A stretch of DNA of 47,136 nt from an uncultured Prevotella sp. (GTDB lineage: Bacteria; Bacteroidota; Bacteroidia; Bacteroidales; Bacteroidaceae), in contig USSA01000002.1 in the NCBI GenBank assembly GCA_900557255.1, forward strand, positions 1-47,136, written 5' to 3'. Shown here piece by piece: positions 24,847-33,541 of this stretch. The number at the start of each line of letters is the position of its first letter. Positions within the stretch are counted from its first letter, which is position 1. Both the position numbers and the translations under genes were made by a program. The notes below the pieces were generated by a model. That model was not told where the DNA came from. It ran no database searches and saw only the letters and a program-made list of their open reading frames with translations.

Positions 24847-26026
24847 CTTTGCTTAATTCCACATATTTAAGCCCCTTGTCCGTCGATACTTGGATGATGT
24901 CATATCGAGGTATTCCGATTTCTCTTAATGACAATTCCATGTATGGGAAACTTTCATCAATATTCTCGAAGAAACACTTATGAAAGATGGTTCTGTAGCT
25001 TAGCTTTCTGAGTTCCTCATTTGACTGTATCGTGTCTTCCAACTTTGACTCAGGAATATGCAAGACAAATTTTTTCTCAGGTCTGTCGGAAATGATTTTG
25101 TCTATGAATTTATTGTTGCGCATATTGATTTCCACAACATTGACTTTCAGAATCTCCTTCAGTTTATCCAAAACTTCTTTTACTTTCATATCTGCCGAAA
25201 GATCTTTGCATTGAATTATATTTATCCAACGTTCATGAGCAGGGCAGTTGTTTTTCCAAGAAGAATATTTGTATGTATTGATTATGTTTGTCATCCCCTC
25301 AAAACGCCACATTTTTCCTGACAGGGTTTTGAATGGTGTAGGCTCATCTTCCGAAGTGTGGATAATCTTCATTGCCTCTTGTGCCTGCATAGCACCAACT
25401 ATTGAAGCACTGATAGGCGTTGTTGCCACACGTCCTGCGGAAGTCTGCGCCCTTACCACATCCGCACAACCTGTTCTCAGCATGATGTTATTGAATTCCT
25501 CTCGTGAAAGATTACACTCATAACAATTGACTCCTGGCGAATACACTTTGACGACTCCTGTCATATTTTCTATGCTGCCGTCAATCCATGTCTTGCCAAC
25601 ACGCATACATAGTCTGTTCAACAAGTATCTAGCTATACGGCTGTCCAAACACCCAATGACCACATCAACATCCTTATAGATTCCCAAACCGACCTCGGAG
25701 AATAAATTTCCCACAATAGGAATGACTTTTATCTGAGGATTTATCTCCATAGCCCTTTTTGCGGCAACTTCTGCCTTATAGGAGTGTTCGTATGCATCCT
25801 TTTCTCTGAACAAGACAGATCTTGTCAGATTAGATAACTCAATACGGTCGAAATCACACACGAAAATAGTACCTACACCGAACAGGGTGAGATTTTTGAT
25901 TACCTCATTACCCAATGCGCCAGCTCCTACAACAAGAACTTTCGCATTTTTCACCTTGTCTTGCTTGAACCAGGAGAGAAGCGTAAAAACGCCCTCTCCC
26001 CATTCATATTTCTTCACTGTCTGCAT
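24824..26026 (-). CDS. ThiF/E1-type ubiquitin-like activating enzyme
   Basis: This 400-residue protein has the full adenylation fold: nucleotide motif GAGALG (34-39), D58 and D60 with the RIELSNLTR segment (R69) and R73, K84, and D128 in GCLDSR. A likely zinc site is CYEC (C168, C171) paired with C261-x2-H264. C187 lies in the loop where ThiF-type enzymes hold their reactive cysteine (TGCADVVRAQTSAGR), before the helix ISASIVGAMQAQEAMKII. The last ~120 residues (about 280-400) form an extra domain ending LREIGIPRYDIIQVSTDKGLKYVEL. It might be the ubiquitin-fold domain that docks E2, as in larger E1 enzymes. It would adenylate the glycine end of the UBL at 34215-34544 and pass it to the E2. 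It overlaps tssG by 23 nt. Confidence 0.9.
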   Translation of the reverse strand: MQTVKKYEWGEGVFTLLSWFKQDKVKNAKVLVVGAGALGNEVIKNLTLFGVGTIFVCDFDRIELSNLTRSVLFREKDAYEHSYKAEVAAKRAMEINPQIKVIPIVGNLFSEVGLGIYKDVDVVIGCLDSRIARYLLNRLCMRVGKTWIDGSIENMTGVVKVYSPGVNCYECNLSREEFNNIMLRTGCADVVRAQTSAGRVATTPISASIVGAMQAQEAMKIIHTSEDEPTPFKTLSGKMWRFEGMTNIINTYKYSSWKNNCPAHERWINIIQCKDLSADMKVKEVLDKLKEILKVNVVEINMRNNKFIDKIISDRPEKKFVLHIPESKLEDTIQSNEELRKLSYRTIFHKCFFENIDESFPYMELSLREIGIPRYDIIQVSTDKGLKYVELSKDAEYFGL

Positions 26027-26042
26027 AAAAGCATTTTATTCG

Positions 26043-26783
26043 TTAAAATACATATCCAATATTTGCACCGACAAATGCACGACCTATTCTATTTTTGAAG
26101 ATATTATCCTCAGATTTTGCGCAACTTATTCGATATTCTCCAAACAGACCGATTTTCAACAGATGGTCATTCACAGGGATATAGCCGCCAATCTCAACTT
26201 TAGGGGCTATATACAGCCCATTTTTCTTGTCTACATCTACATCCTTACCATCTTTATTCTCCTTTGCGCTTAATGTTGTATAGTATGCTGGTGTAAAGCC
26301 AATACTTGCAAAAAGGGAAGAATTTCCTTTATTCAGATTAGCGAACTCTATAGACAAAGGAACACCCACTTCAAACAATGCGTCTTTTAGGTTATTCATT
26401 TCTTCATTATAGTGTCCATAAGAAATGGCTATTTTTCCTCCATAATTAAGATATGTATTGTTGCTTACTCTTGTTTTTGCCGAGCCATAGACTCCAAAGG
26501 AATTAAACGCTCCCTTCACGCCAAATCGTGGCATCAAATAGGTAACACCTACCTCAAAACCTTTTTTAATTGGTTGCACCTTTTTACTCTCTGCAATAAT
26601 GGTGTCTTTCTGAAGTTTGAAATACTCGTAAAGGTTTATATTCTTTTTCAATCGGAAGTTTACGTCACCTTTACCCATATAGTCAACCTCATAAGGTCCA
26701 ACTTGAAAGTTGTCTATCACTTCTTGGCTCTTAGCCATTGTTGTGGTCAGCAGTCCACATAAAATCAAAAAAAATGTTCTCAT
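26043..26783 (-). CDS. Small outer-membrane β-barrel protein
   Basis: This 246-residue protein has a signal peptide (MRTFFLILCGLLTTTMAKSQ) and alternating β-strand patterns through the C-terminal two thirds (GFEVGVTYLMPRFG, KIAISYGHY, PKVEIGGYIPV, HLLKIGLFGEYRIS). It ends in Phe (FVGANIGYVF), as outer-membrane barrels do. It sits between the RING gene and the E1 gene, in the middle of the conjugation cluster, with 21 and 16 nt gaps. Function is unknown; it may anchor the envelope part of this T6SS. Confidence 0.75.
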   Translation of the reverse strand: MRTFFLILCGLLTTTMAKSQEVIDNFQVGPYEVDYMGKGDVNFRLKKNINLYEYFKLQKDTIIAESKKVQPIKKGFEVGVTYLMPRFGVKGAFNSFGVYGSAKTRVSNNTYLNYGGKIAISYGHYNEEMNNLKDALFEVGVPLSIEFANLNKGNSSLFASIGFTPAYYTTLSAKENKDGKDVDVDKKNGLYIAPKVEIGGYIPVNDHLLKIGLFGEYRISCAKSEDNIFKNRIGRAFVGANIGYVF

Positions 26784-26804
26784 TTTGGATGTAACTTAAA
26801 TTGT

Positions 26805-29195
26805 TTATTCTGTTTCTACATATTGGAATATAGTATCGCCTATTTTGAACGTATCGTTGTTAGACAATACATTAGGCTTTCCTACACCCAATTCGGCTCT
26901 TGTGTTATATATGACTCCTGTAGCTAATGGTTTAAGCATCGGTAGCTGCTTTTCGTGGTCTATGTATAACTGAGCATGTTCCTTAGCCACTTTATTGCTT
27001 TTTTCCCAATTCATCTGTATCTCGCAATCTCCAGTCATACCGATAGAAACCTTGTTACCGCCACCTGTTGCATTCATCCATTTATGAATTGGTATTCTCT
27101 GTCCTGCCCTGACTCCATTTTGAATTACGAGGTAGTATTTCTCTGCCAACATTCTTACTGTTACGAGCGAAGCTCCCAGACCACCACCATAGATAATGAA
27201 GTCAAGCAACATATTCATCCACGGCCAACTTGCATTGGTCAGACTTGAAAAATACAATACTATAAATCCTATAACAGAGGAACAACCGCCACCTATCAAG
27301 GCACTTTTCAGCGGAATCGTTGACTTGATTGTGAGGGCGAGAGACACTGCTACAGAAAACAGGATGTAAGCAGGGAAAGAGCAATACCAAGGTATGAAAG
27401 TAGCATTGATAAGGGTAAGCAACACACATAAGATGTCTGCACCTATGGCAAATGCAATCATTCCTATCACACCTGTCAGAAGTGACAACCCGATGATTTT
27501 CAGATTAATCTTCCAGTCCTTCTTTCTATATTCATCGTTATATCTAAAGATGAGCGATAAGAAGAAACCTAATAGAAGACCGATGGTAAGAAAAGCAGAA
27601 GTCTTGCTCTCACACTCCATAGACAGATTCGGCATGTTGTCGCTTGGCGTATAGAACATGGAAACGAGACTCTTGGATATACCATCAAAACCTCCTCGTC
27701 CTCCAAGTTCAAAGAATATCCAACTTACAAAACCTGCACATATACCAGCAATAGTCTGATGGCAATCCTTTAGGGAATTCCATGTTAACAACTCTTTCCA
27801 TTCCACATGTTCCTGAATGCCAGTTTTGCAATTCTGACCATATTCAGCACACTTATAACCATTCTGCTTCCAACAATGCACGTGCATGATATGCTTGCAT
27901 TTCATAACAACGCTTTGTCCCTCAGTAATCGGCTGCTTGCAATAATGACAGATTCTGCTCGAAATATTCTTCTCTGGTACATATTTCTTATAATACTTGG
28001 TTTCAAAGGCTTTTGACCTAAGCAGAGGTATCAGCACTTTCATGATGATGAAGAAGAAACCAATGGTAAGAATGGCGACAATGATAGCAATCAAATACTT
28101 GTAAATAGAGTCAGAAGTTGATGCTGCATGCTCAGGCCAAGGTCTTTCTGCAGAACCGATAGAAAATTCTCCAGAACCAATTACATCGCCTTTCCATTCT
28201 GCCGAATATTCTGTTTTACCGAAATATGTTTTAGAAGCAAGAACACGATACGTAAATGAGTAATCATACATCTTGTCATTTACAATTTCCTGAAAGTCGT
28301 TCAGTACCTGAGCCATATCATTGGCTGGTTTATAATCACCGATACGACCTTTAACTTTAGGATTGCATATAGCCATCAGTACGTTTTCAATGTCCGCATC
28401 CTTACCCTGTTCTGTATAGTAAAACGCATAAACAGTTGGCACAAGATGCTTGATGTCTTGCTGATATTCATTTACTTCCAAGAATGCAATATTCTCCTCA
28501 AATGAAGGACTTTTGTTTCCTTCGGTGAATACAAACAGAATATTTTTGTCTGTATTCTTCGTTGCACGCCTTGATATTTCTGTATTCCTTGTATAGTTGG
28601 TTTCTCCTATAACAGAACTTTCTTTCTCAGAACTCGTTGTACTGAACTCCGCTAATTTGGAATACAAAGCACCATACAGGTATTTATGTTCGGAAGTCTT
28701 TGAGAAATAGGGTTCAAACGATTTGAGGTTCTCTGGAGTAACAAGTTTGCTTGACGTTACTTCATCACCGAAGAAAGAAAGATAGACGCATCCCTTGGGC
28801 GAGATGTTGACCAAATGAGAAATGGCCTTGTAGATTTGCACTTTTCCTTCTTGTGGAATGCTCAAATCAACCAACACAGAAAATGTATATTCTGCTGGAA
28901 TACGTTGTCCCGAAGTAATAGCACTAATTTTACAAGAGGATGATGGAATCAGTGAGCCATCTTCCTTTATCACCAAGTAATTCTGAAGTTGATTGGTTGA
29001 GATGTTTTGCACTCTCTTTCCATCAGCATTCAATACATTGAAATATAATGTAAGCGAATCTTTTCCTACGCCATATTCATATTTCTTGTCACAGAATTTA
29101 ATCTGTCTGATGTCTTGTCCAAACACAGGCAAGATAGCAGACACAGCCATACATAAGGCAACCAATTTACGGATTATCTTTTTCTTCGTGTCCAT
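26805..29195 (-). CDS. Membrane vWA–RING-H2–FHA protein, putative ubiquitin-like E3 ligase
   Basis: This 796-residue protein has a signal sequence (1-26) and an outer vWA-type domain (about 103-305) with a degenerate MIDAS (VLVDLSIP). A membrane helix (about 367-390) follows. Next comes a cytoplasmic RING-H2 finger with ligands C416, C419, C433, H435, H438, C441, C449, C456 (C-x2-C-x13-C-x-H-x2-H-x2-C-x7-C-x6-C). About six membrane helices lie at 480-680, and a C-terminal FHA domain at about 695-796 (VSIGMTGDCEIQM, KEHAQLYID, NDTFKIGDTIFQY). RING domains bring E2~Ub to substrate, and FHA domains bind phospho-threonine. This could be an E3 recruited by kinase activity, sensing the periplasm through vWA. 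It overlaps the JAMM gene by 22 nt. The multi-pass membrane body might also stand in for T6SS membrane-complex proteins. Confidence 0.88.
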   Translation of the reverse strand: MDTKKKIIRKLVALCMAVSAILPVFGQDIRQIKFCDKKYEYGVGKDSLTLYFNVLNADGKRVQNISTNQLQNYLVIKEDGSLIPSSSCKISAITSGQRIPAEYTFSVLVDLSIPQEGKVQIYKAISHLVNISPKGCVYLSFFGDEVTSSKLVTPENLKSFEPYFSKTSEHKYLYGALYSKLAEFSTTSSEKESSVIGETNYTRNTEISRRATKNTDKNILFVFTEGNKSPSFEENIAFLEVNEYQQDIKHLVPTVYAFYYTEQGKDADIENVLMAICNPKVKGRIGDYKPANDMAQVLNDFQEIVNDKMYDYSFTYRVLASKTYFGKTEYSAEWKGDVIGSGEFSIGSAERPWPEHAASTSDSIYKYLIAIIVAILTIGFFFIIMKVLIPLLRSKAFETKYYKKYVPEKNISSRICHYCKQPITEGQSVVMKCKHIMHVHCWKQNGYKCAEYGQNCKTGIQEHVEWKELLTWNSLKDCHQTIAGICAGFVSWIFFELGGRGGFDGISKSLVSMFYTPSDNMPNLSMECESKTSAFLTIGLLLGFFLSLIFRYNDEYRKKDWKINLKIIGLSLLTGVIGMIAFAIGADILCVLLTLINATFIPWYCSFPAYILFSVAVSLALTIKSTIPLKSALIGGGCSSVIGFIVLYFSSLTNASWPWMNMLLDFIIYGGGLGASLVTVRMLAEKYYLVIQNGVRAGQRIPIHKWMNATGGGNKVSIGMTGDCEIQMNWEKSNKVAKEHAQLYIDHEKQLPMLKPLATGVIYNTRAELGVGKPNVLSNNDTFKIGDTIFQYVETE

Positions 29196-31276
29196 ATTTT
29201 TAAGTCTTCTAATTTTTCTTCGCCATAAGCAACTTCATTCACAGAAAGCTGACCGTCAACAACAGGGATTGCTGTTAATGTATCATCGGCTGTCGAATAG
29301 AATAAAATGAATTTTATGTTGCTAAAGTCATTTGAAATGAGTCTCTTGATTGTTGGTATGCTGCAATGCGCTCCATTGATATAGCAACCAATCAGTTCGT
29401 CATCTTGAACAGACTTGTTTTGCGAAACCGACTTCAAGACAAATTCTGTCTTTCCGCCATTCTCACAAGAATATCCATGTACCCATGCCAACAATCCGTT
29501 TCGTTGTACTGCCTGTAGTTGGCACATATCGATAATGGCACCATTTGACAATTCTATTCCATGGTGACTGTCAATGCGAGTTGAAGCCGTTTGCATGATG
29601 TTTCTATGGTCTTCTTGCTTAAAAGAGGTTCTGTCGCTCTTAACTGCCCATTGATACAATTCTTCCAAAGAATACATCTTTTGCAAGTCTGCCTTGGAAT
29701 TGATGCTTAAATCATGCTTGAATGTGAATATACCCAATTCTTGGTTTGGCGTAAGGATGTCTATCACAATAGCGACCAAGAACTTAGGATGTGTTGGATG
29801 CTTTAGCTGCATTTGCACACTACTGTCGGCATTGCTGAAGAAGACTCCGAGACCTGGATGAGAATGAACCCAACATGTCATATCATACTGTAGGTTGGTC
29901 TCTCTTCTTAATCGTCTCAATTTCTCAGATACCTTCAGTTTTATCTTGCCACCAAAATTCAATTCGTACTCTTTGAAGATAGCATCATCACCAGGCTTTA
30001 CAATTTCTTCCAACGATACATAGTATTCATCTCTTTCTGCATCATGTACCCATCTGCCAAGCACCATGCATCCATCCTCATTTGGATTCTCTGGATTTCT
30101 GAGGTCTTCTGCATACAGGTTGTATATATCCTTGATACAGGTATTTTTCAGATATATGCGTCTTACAGCCGAGTCAGAACAGAAATCAGCGCAATCAATA
30201 GGCAGGTATACATCATTATGCTGTACATCTTCCAAACTTTGCTTCTTCAAAATGGAAGTTGTCTTTCTTCTTACAACGATGTCTGCACTGCCGTTTTGTG
30301 AAGGTCTGCTTGCAGGTATAGCTGTCGTTCTCTTTCTACGGGTATTTTTCTTTACCATGATGATGACAAGTACAACAACGGCTATAATGAATATTGCGAG
30401 AACGATATTGATAGCTATAGATTTTCCCGAAAACAAATGTTTTGTCAATGCAGAAGAAAAGCCTTCATCGAGAATTTCGTTTCGATAATTGTCTAACAGG
30501 TCTTTTCTTTCCGCAATCTTTTCTTCAAGCACATTACGTAATTTGGTTTCATATTCTGAAAGACTCGGAAGCTCGTTGGCATTGAAATTTGAGGCAACAA
30601 AATTGCCGATATATGAATCTATTGCATTTTCATTCTGGGCAATTATAGCTTCCTTATCATCCAAATATTCACTAAGTTGATACTTCTGTATATACTCCTC
30701 TCGCTTTTCGTTGTTCTCAACATAATTATTCAGAAAGGCAATATGCTTATCAAGTTCGTCTTTTATTGCTTGGACAAAAGTTGAAGAGTAAAAAGAATCT
30801 TTCTCTACGTGGTCTTTAAACAAAGACAATATTTGGTCAGAAGAAATTTTCTTTCCGTGCGATACTGCTCTTTCTACTTTACGATCCGCTGCATCTGTAG
30901 CTACAATAGGAGAAGACTCAACTTGTGGCTCTTCTTCATGCTTCTCTTTGTCTTGTGCAGGATGCATCTTCTCCCATTCCGCAGAAGTATAACTTGGTCG
31001 CCATAAATCCTTATTACCTTTTCCATCCGAAGTTTCTATCTTTACGAATCTTCTGCATGTTTTGTTTATCGGAAGAGAACCGCCAGCAGCAATCGTTCCT
31101 AAATTACTACCATCCACATTTACGGTAATATTGTTTTTGCTGTCATCATTATATACAGCTTTTAGGTAAATTGTGGATTCCGATGTCACATCATAGTCCA
31201 TTCGTTGGGAATAGGCTGATGAAAACACCAAAGAAGCCAACAATATGCCTATAGATTTTTTATTAAATATCCTCAT
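29174..31276 (-). CDS. Membrane-anchored JAMM/MPN metalloprotease (deubiquitinase-like)
   Basis: This 700-residue protein has a signal sequence (about 1-23), a PEGA-like outer domain (NITVNVDGSNLGTIAAGGSLPI, about 48-71) and a long helical outer segment (about 140-280). One membrane helix (about 287-308) leads to a cytoplasmic JAB/MPN domain (about 355-520). All JAMM ligands are present: E400, then H471-S-H473-P with S481 and D484 (HSHPx6SxxD). The C-terminal ~150 residues may be a second, motif-less MPN-like domain. Such enzymes cleave the isopeptide bond after the UBL glycine. The UBL here already ends in Gly, so removal from targets is more likely than precursor trimming. The gene lies directly before the RING gene and overlaps it. 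Confidence 0.9.
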   Translation of the reverse strand: MRIFNKKSIGILLASLVFSSAYSQRMDYDVTSESTIYLKAVYNDDSKNNITVNVDGSNLGTIAAGGSLPINKTCRRFVKIETSDGKGNKDLWRPSYTSAEWEKMHPAQDKEKHEEEPQVESSPIVATDAADRKVERAVSHGKKISSDQILSLFKDHVEKDSFYSSTFVQAIKDELDKHIAFLNNYVENNEKREEYIQKYQLSEYLDDKEAIIAQNENAIDSYIGNFVASNFNANELPSLSEYETKLRNVLEEKIAERKDLLDNYRNEILDEGFSSALTKHLFSGKSIAINIVLAIFIIAVVVLVIIMVKKNTRRKRTTAIPASRPSQNGSADIVVRRKTTSILKKQSLEDVQHNDVYLPIDCADFCSDSAVRRIYLKNTCIKDIYNLYAEDLRNPENPNEDGCMVLGRWVHDAERDEYYVSLEEIVKPGDDAIFKEYELNFGGKIKLKVSEKLRRLRRETNLQYDMTCWVHSHPGLGVFFSNADSSVQMQLKHPTHPKFLVAIVIDILTPNQELGIFTFKHDLSINSKADLQKMYSLEELYQWAVKSDRTSFKQEDHRNIMQTASTRIDSHHGIELSNGAIIDMCQLQAVQRNGLLAWVHGYSCENGGKTEFVLKSVSQNKSVQDDELIGCYINGAHCSIPTIKRLISNDFSNIKFILFYSTADDTLTAIPVVDGQLSVNEVAYGEEKLEDLKIWTRRKR

Positions 31277-31287
31277 GATCAGTCATG

Positions 31288-32475
31288 TTAAATTGATGCT
31301 TTCTTCGATTTTCCATTTATTTTTATTGTGCTTTTACTGCGAACAGCATCTGAGACTTTTCGCTTTGCTCCTGCTTCGATTCTGTTTCGCTGTGTTCTGA
31401 TAGCATTTCGAGCTTGTCGTTTTGCTTCGGCTTCGGCTTTGTCGGCAATATTTTGTTGCATATTCATCATACGCATTTGATTTCTCTTGTTTCTAATGCC
31501 TTGAAAAACTTGATTGCCGATGAATGCCAATATTGCCAAAACGATACCGCCTATAATCATCCAAAGATTACGCTTCTTTTCTTTTTCTGCTGCTATTTGC
31601 TGGGCATTTGCAATGGAATCGTTCTGAGCCTTTATTGCCTGTACTTCCTGTTGAGCCTTTAGCTCTTCAGCTTGTTGTTGGGCTTTTTGCTCTTCTGTGC
31701 TTTTTTCTTCCAACATTCGCTTCTTTGACTCATACTGCTCCATAACCCCAGATATTTCTGAGACAAGTGCATCGTCTGTTATCTCCCGACGCTTTTGACG
31801 CAAATAGTTTATTTCATCCAAGAGGTTGTCTGAGAAAGGAAGTTCATTGGCTTGTGCAAGCAACTCTTTTGTCAGATTTATACTTTCCAGTACTTTAACG
31901 GCTACAGTATTGTCTGTTTCGAGTTCTGCAGTTGACGTTATAGTTTGTTGAACGGTTTGGATAGATGCCATCTGTCTATTTGTCCCAGCTTTTCCTCCAA
32001 GCGGAATGATCAGGTCTCGACTTTTGGAGAAAAGTTCATACTTGCCCTTCTTTGTCTTGTAAGCCAGATAGATAGGTATCTGTATTTTTGCATCATCTTT
32101 CACAACGAAAGACAACTTAGGCTCTGCCTGTATGAGATAATAGCCATCGGTCGATTTCTTGAATTGAACTTCTGATGGTGTCATGAAGGCTTCAGGAACC
32201 ATATTGACAAATGAGACATCTCCGCTATAGTTTCCTGTTCTGTCAAAGAACAGCACTGCGACCTTACTTAAATCCTTGTACTTGGAATTGATTCTTCCCA
32301 GTTTCTTCTGCTGACCTATAAACTTAATGGTTGCTTGATTTGCTGTATTGGCTACATCATAAGTCAAGATAATCCGGTCTCCATCAGTAGTATAAATAGT
32401 ATCTTTCTTTATCCTACCGACTGCATGAAGGGGATTAAGCAAGCATCCCAACAGTAAAAATCCAACAAATCTCAT
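31288..32475 (-). CDS. Envelope protein with coiled coil and basic C-terminal cytoplasmic tail
   Basis: This 395-residue protein has a signal peptide (about 1-18) and an outer β-rich domain (about 20-165). A long coiled coil follows (about 230-300, Gln/Lys/Glu-rich). One membrane helix lies near 306-325 (NLWMIIGGIVLAILAFIGNQVF), and a very basic tail (about 330-395) stays in the cytoplasm. The topology, large outer part plus one helix, resembles TssO/TssP-type membrane-complex proteins of Bacteroidetes T6SS, but I cannot assign it to a family. It lies between the Cys-rich secreted protein gene (1 nt) and the JAMM gene (11 nt). Confidence 0.7.
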   Translation of the reverse strand: MRFVGFLLLGCLLNPLHAVGRIKKDTIYTTDGDRIILTYDVANTANQATIKFIGQQKKLGRINSKYKDLSKVAVLFFDRTGNYSGDVSFVNMVPEAFMTPSEVQFKKSTDGYYLIQAEPKLSFVVKDDAKIQIPIYLAYKTKKGKYELFSKSRDLIIPLGGKAGTNRQMASIQTVQQTITSTAELETDNTVAVKVLESINLTKELLAQANELPFSDNLLDEINYLRQKRREITDDALVSEISGVMEQYESKKRMLEEKSTEEQKAQQQAEELKAQQEVQAIKAQNDSIANAQQIAAEKEKKRNLWMIIGGIVLAILAFIGNQVFQGIRNKRNQMRMMNMQQNIADKAEAEAKRQARNAIRTQRNRIEAGAKRKVSDAVRSKSTIKINGKSKKASI

Positions 32476-32476
32476 G

Positions 32477-33541
32477 TTATTTCGACTTTATCTTGCTGTA
32501 ATAGGTTGAGATTCTTGACATATAGTTGCCAGTAGCTCGCTTGCTGTTCTTTTGAGCGCAATTATACAGTTCGTCAACGTCACCCATTATCTGCCCCTTG
32601 GTTTTCTTGCCATTATGAAGGTCGATATAATAAGCTTCCATCTTTTTGTAGATTTCTCCAATTGACAAGGAACAATAGCGACAATTATGAGTTGCTTGTG
32701 CCTTTGGCTTAGCGGCTTTTCTATCACTCTTGCATGAAGCAACTGTCAAACTGTCCAAATTTATAGCATTCAGCTTCTCCAAGATACCAGCAAATTGCTT
32801 ATAGCCCTTGTCTGACGACATATAATGACGACTGCTGAGAACCTGCCGTATCTGTCTTTTCAAATCGTCTATTGATTTACCATATATACGTCTTAGAGTC
32901 TTTAATGAAGTTCCCCTGTGATTTCTGTTGGAGCAGAATGTCTGTCGTCCGATCTCATTCAGAAGACTATCTGTTGAGTTTGACAGTCTTACAAAATCTT
33001 CATCAGGCTTCAGCTCCACGTCAATATTAAGTTCAATAACTTCCTTTTGAGCCAAAGACACCTTGCTTTTCTTTACCAGAAGAAATTTCTCATCATTGGT
33101 ACGGGCAATGTATATTGGCAATCTACATTTTTTACTTTCCTCGTTTCCTTGGAAGTTAAGGATATTCTTGCTTTCAGAAGGTTGCAATCGGCATGATTCT
33201 GACAATCCCTCACAAGACTCAGTCACTCTCTTTCCTTTTGCTCCAGGGAAAACTTTGTCATAAACAAGGTTGCATGTTTTCTTCAGAGTCTTCTCATTGT
33301 AAGGAACATCGAAAAGATATAATATCTTGTCTTCTGAAACATTCTCTAAGTTTATATTGATTTTATATTGGTCATCTTCATCTGTTTTCTGCAATTCCAC
33401 AAAGATATTGCAGAAAGACAACTGTATCGCTTCTTTTTCATGTCCTTTATTATCCAACTTAATGGTTCTTGTCTCATCTGCATATACGCAGTGGACAGAA
33501 CTTATTATAGCCAACAATAATAGGAATATTGCCTTTTTCAT
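32477..33541 (-). CDS. Secreted Cys-rich hypothetical protein of the conjugation cluster
   Basis: I do not recognise this 354-residue protein. It has a clear signal peptide (MKKAIFLLLLAIISSVHCVYA), an N-terminal β-rich region, several cysteines (including CNLVYDK, CEGLSESC, HNCRYCSLSIG) and a helical, Lys-rich C-terminal half. The cysteine spacing suggests disulfides in the periplasm rather than a zinc finger. It overlaps the E2 gene by 4 nt (ATGA) and precedes the coiled-coil membrane protein by 1 nt. A periplasmic structural role for this T6SS is inferred from position only. Confidence 0.65.
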   Translation of the reverse strand: MKKAIFLLLLAIISSVHCVYADETRTIKLDNKGHEKEAIQLSFCNIFVELQKTDEDDQYKININLENVSEDKILYLFDVPYNEKTLKKTCNLVYDKVFPGAKGKRVTESCEGLSESCRLQPSESKNILNFQGNEESKKCRLPIYIARTNDEKFLLVKKSKVSLAQKEVIELNIDVELKPDEDFVRLSNSTDSLLNEIGRQTFCSNRNHRGTSLKTLRRIYGKSIDDLKRQIRQVLSSRHYMSSDKGYKQFAGILEKLNAINLDSLTVASCKSDRKAAKPKAQATHNCRYCSLSIGEIYKKMEAYYIDLHNGKKTKGQIMGDVDELYNCAQKNSKRATGNYMSRISTYYSKIKSK

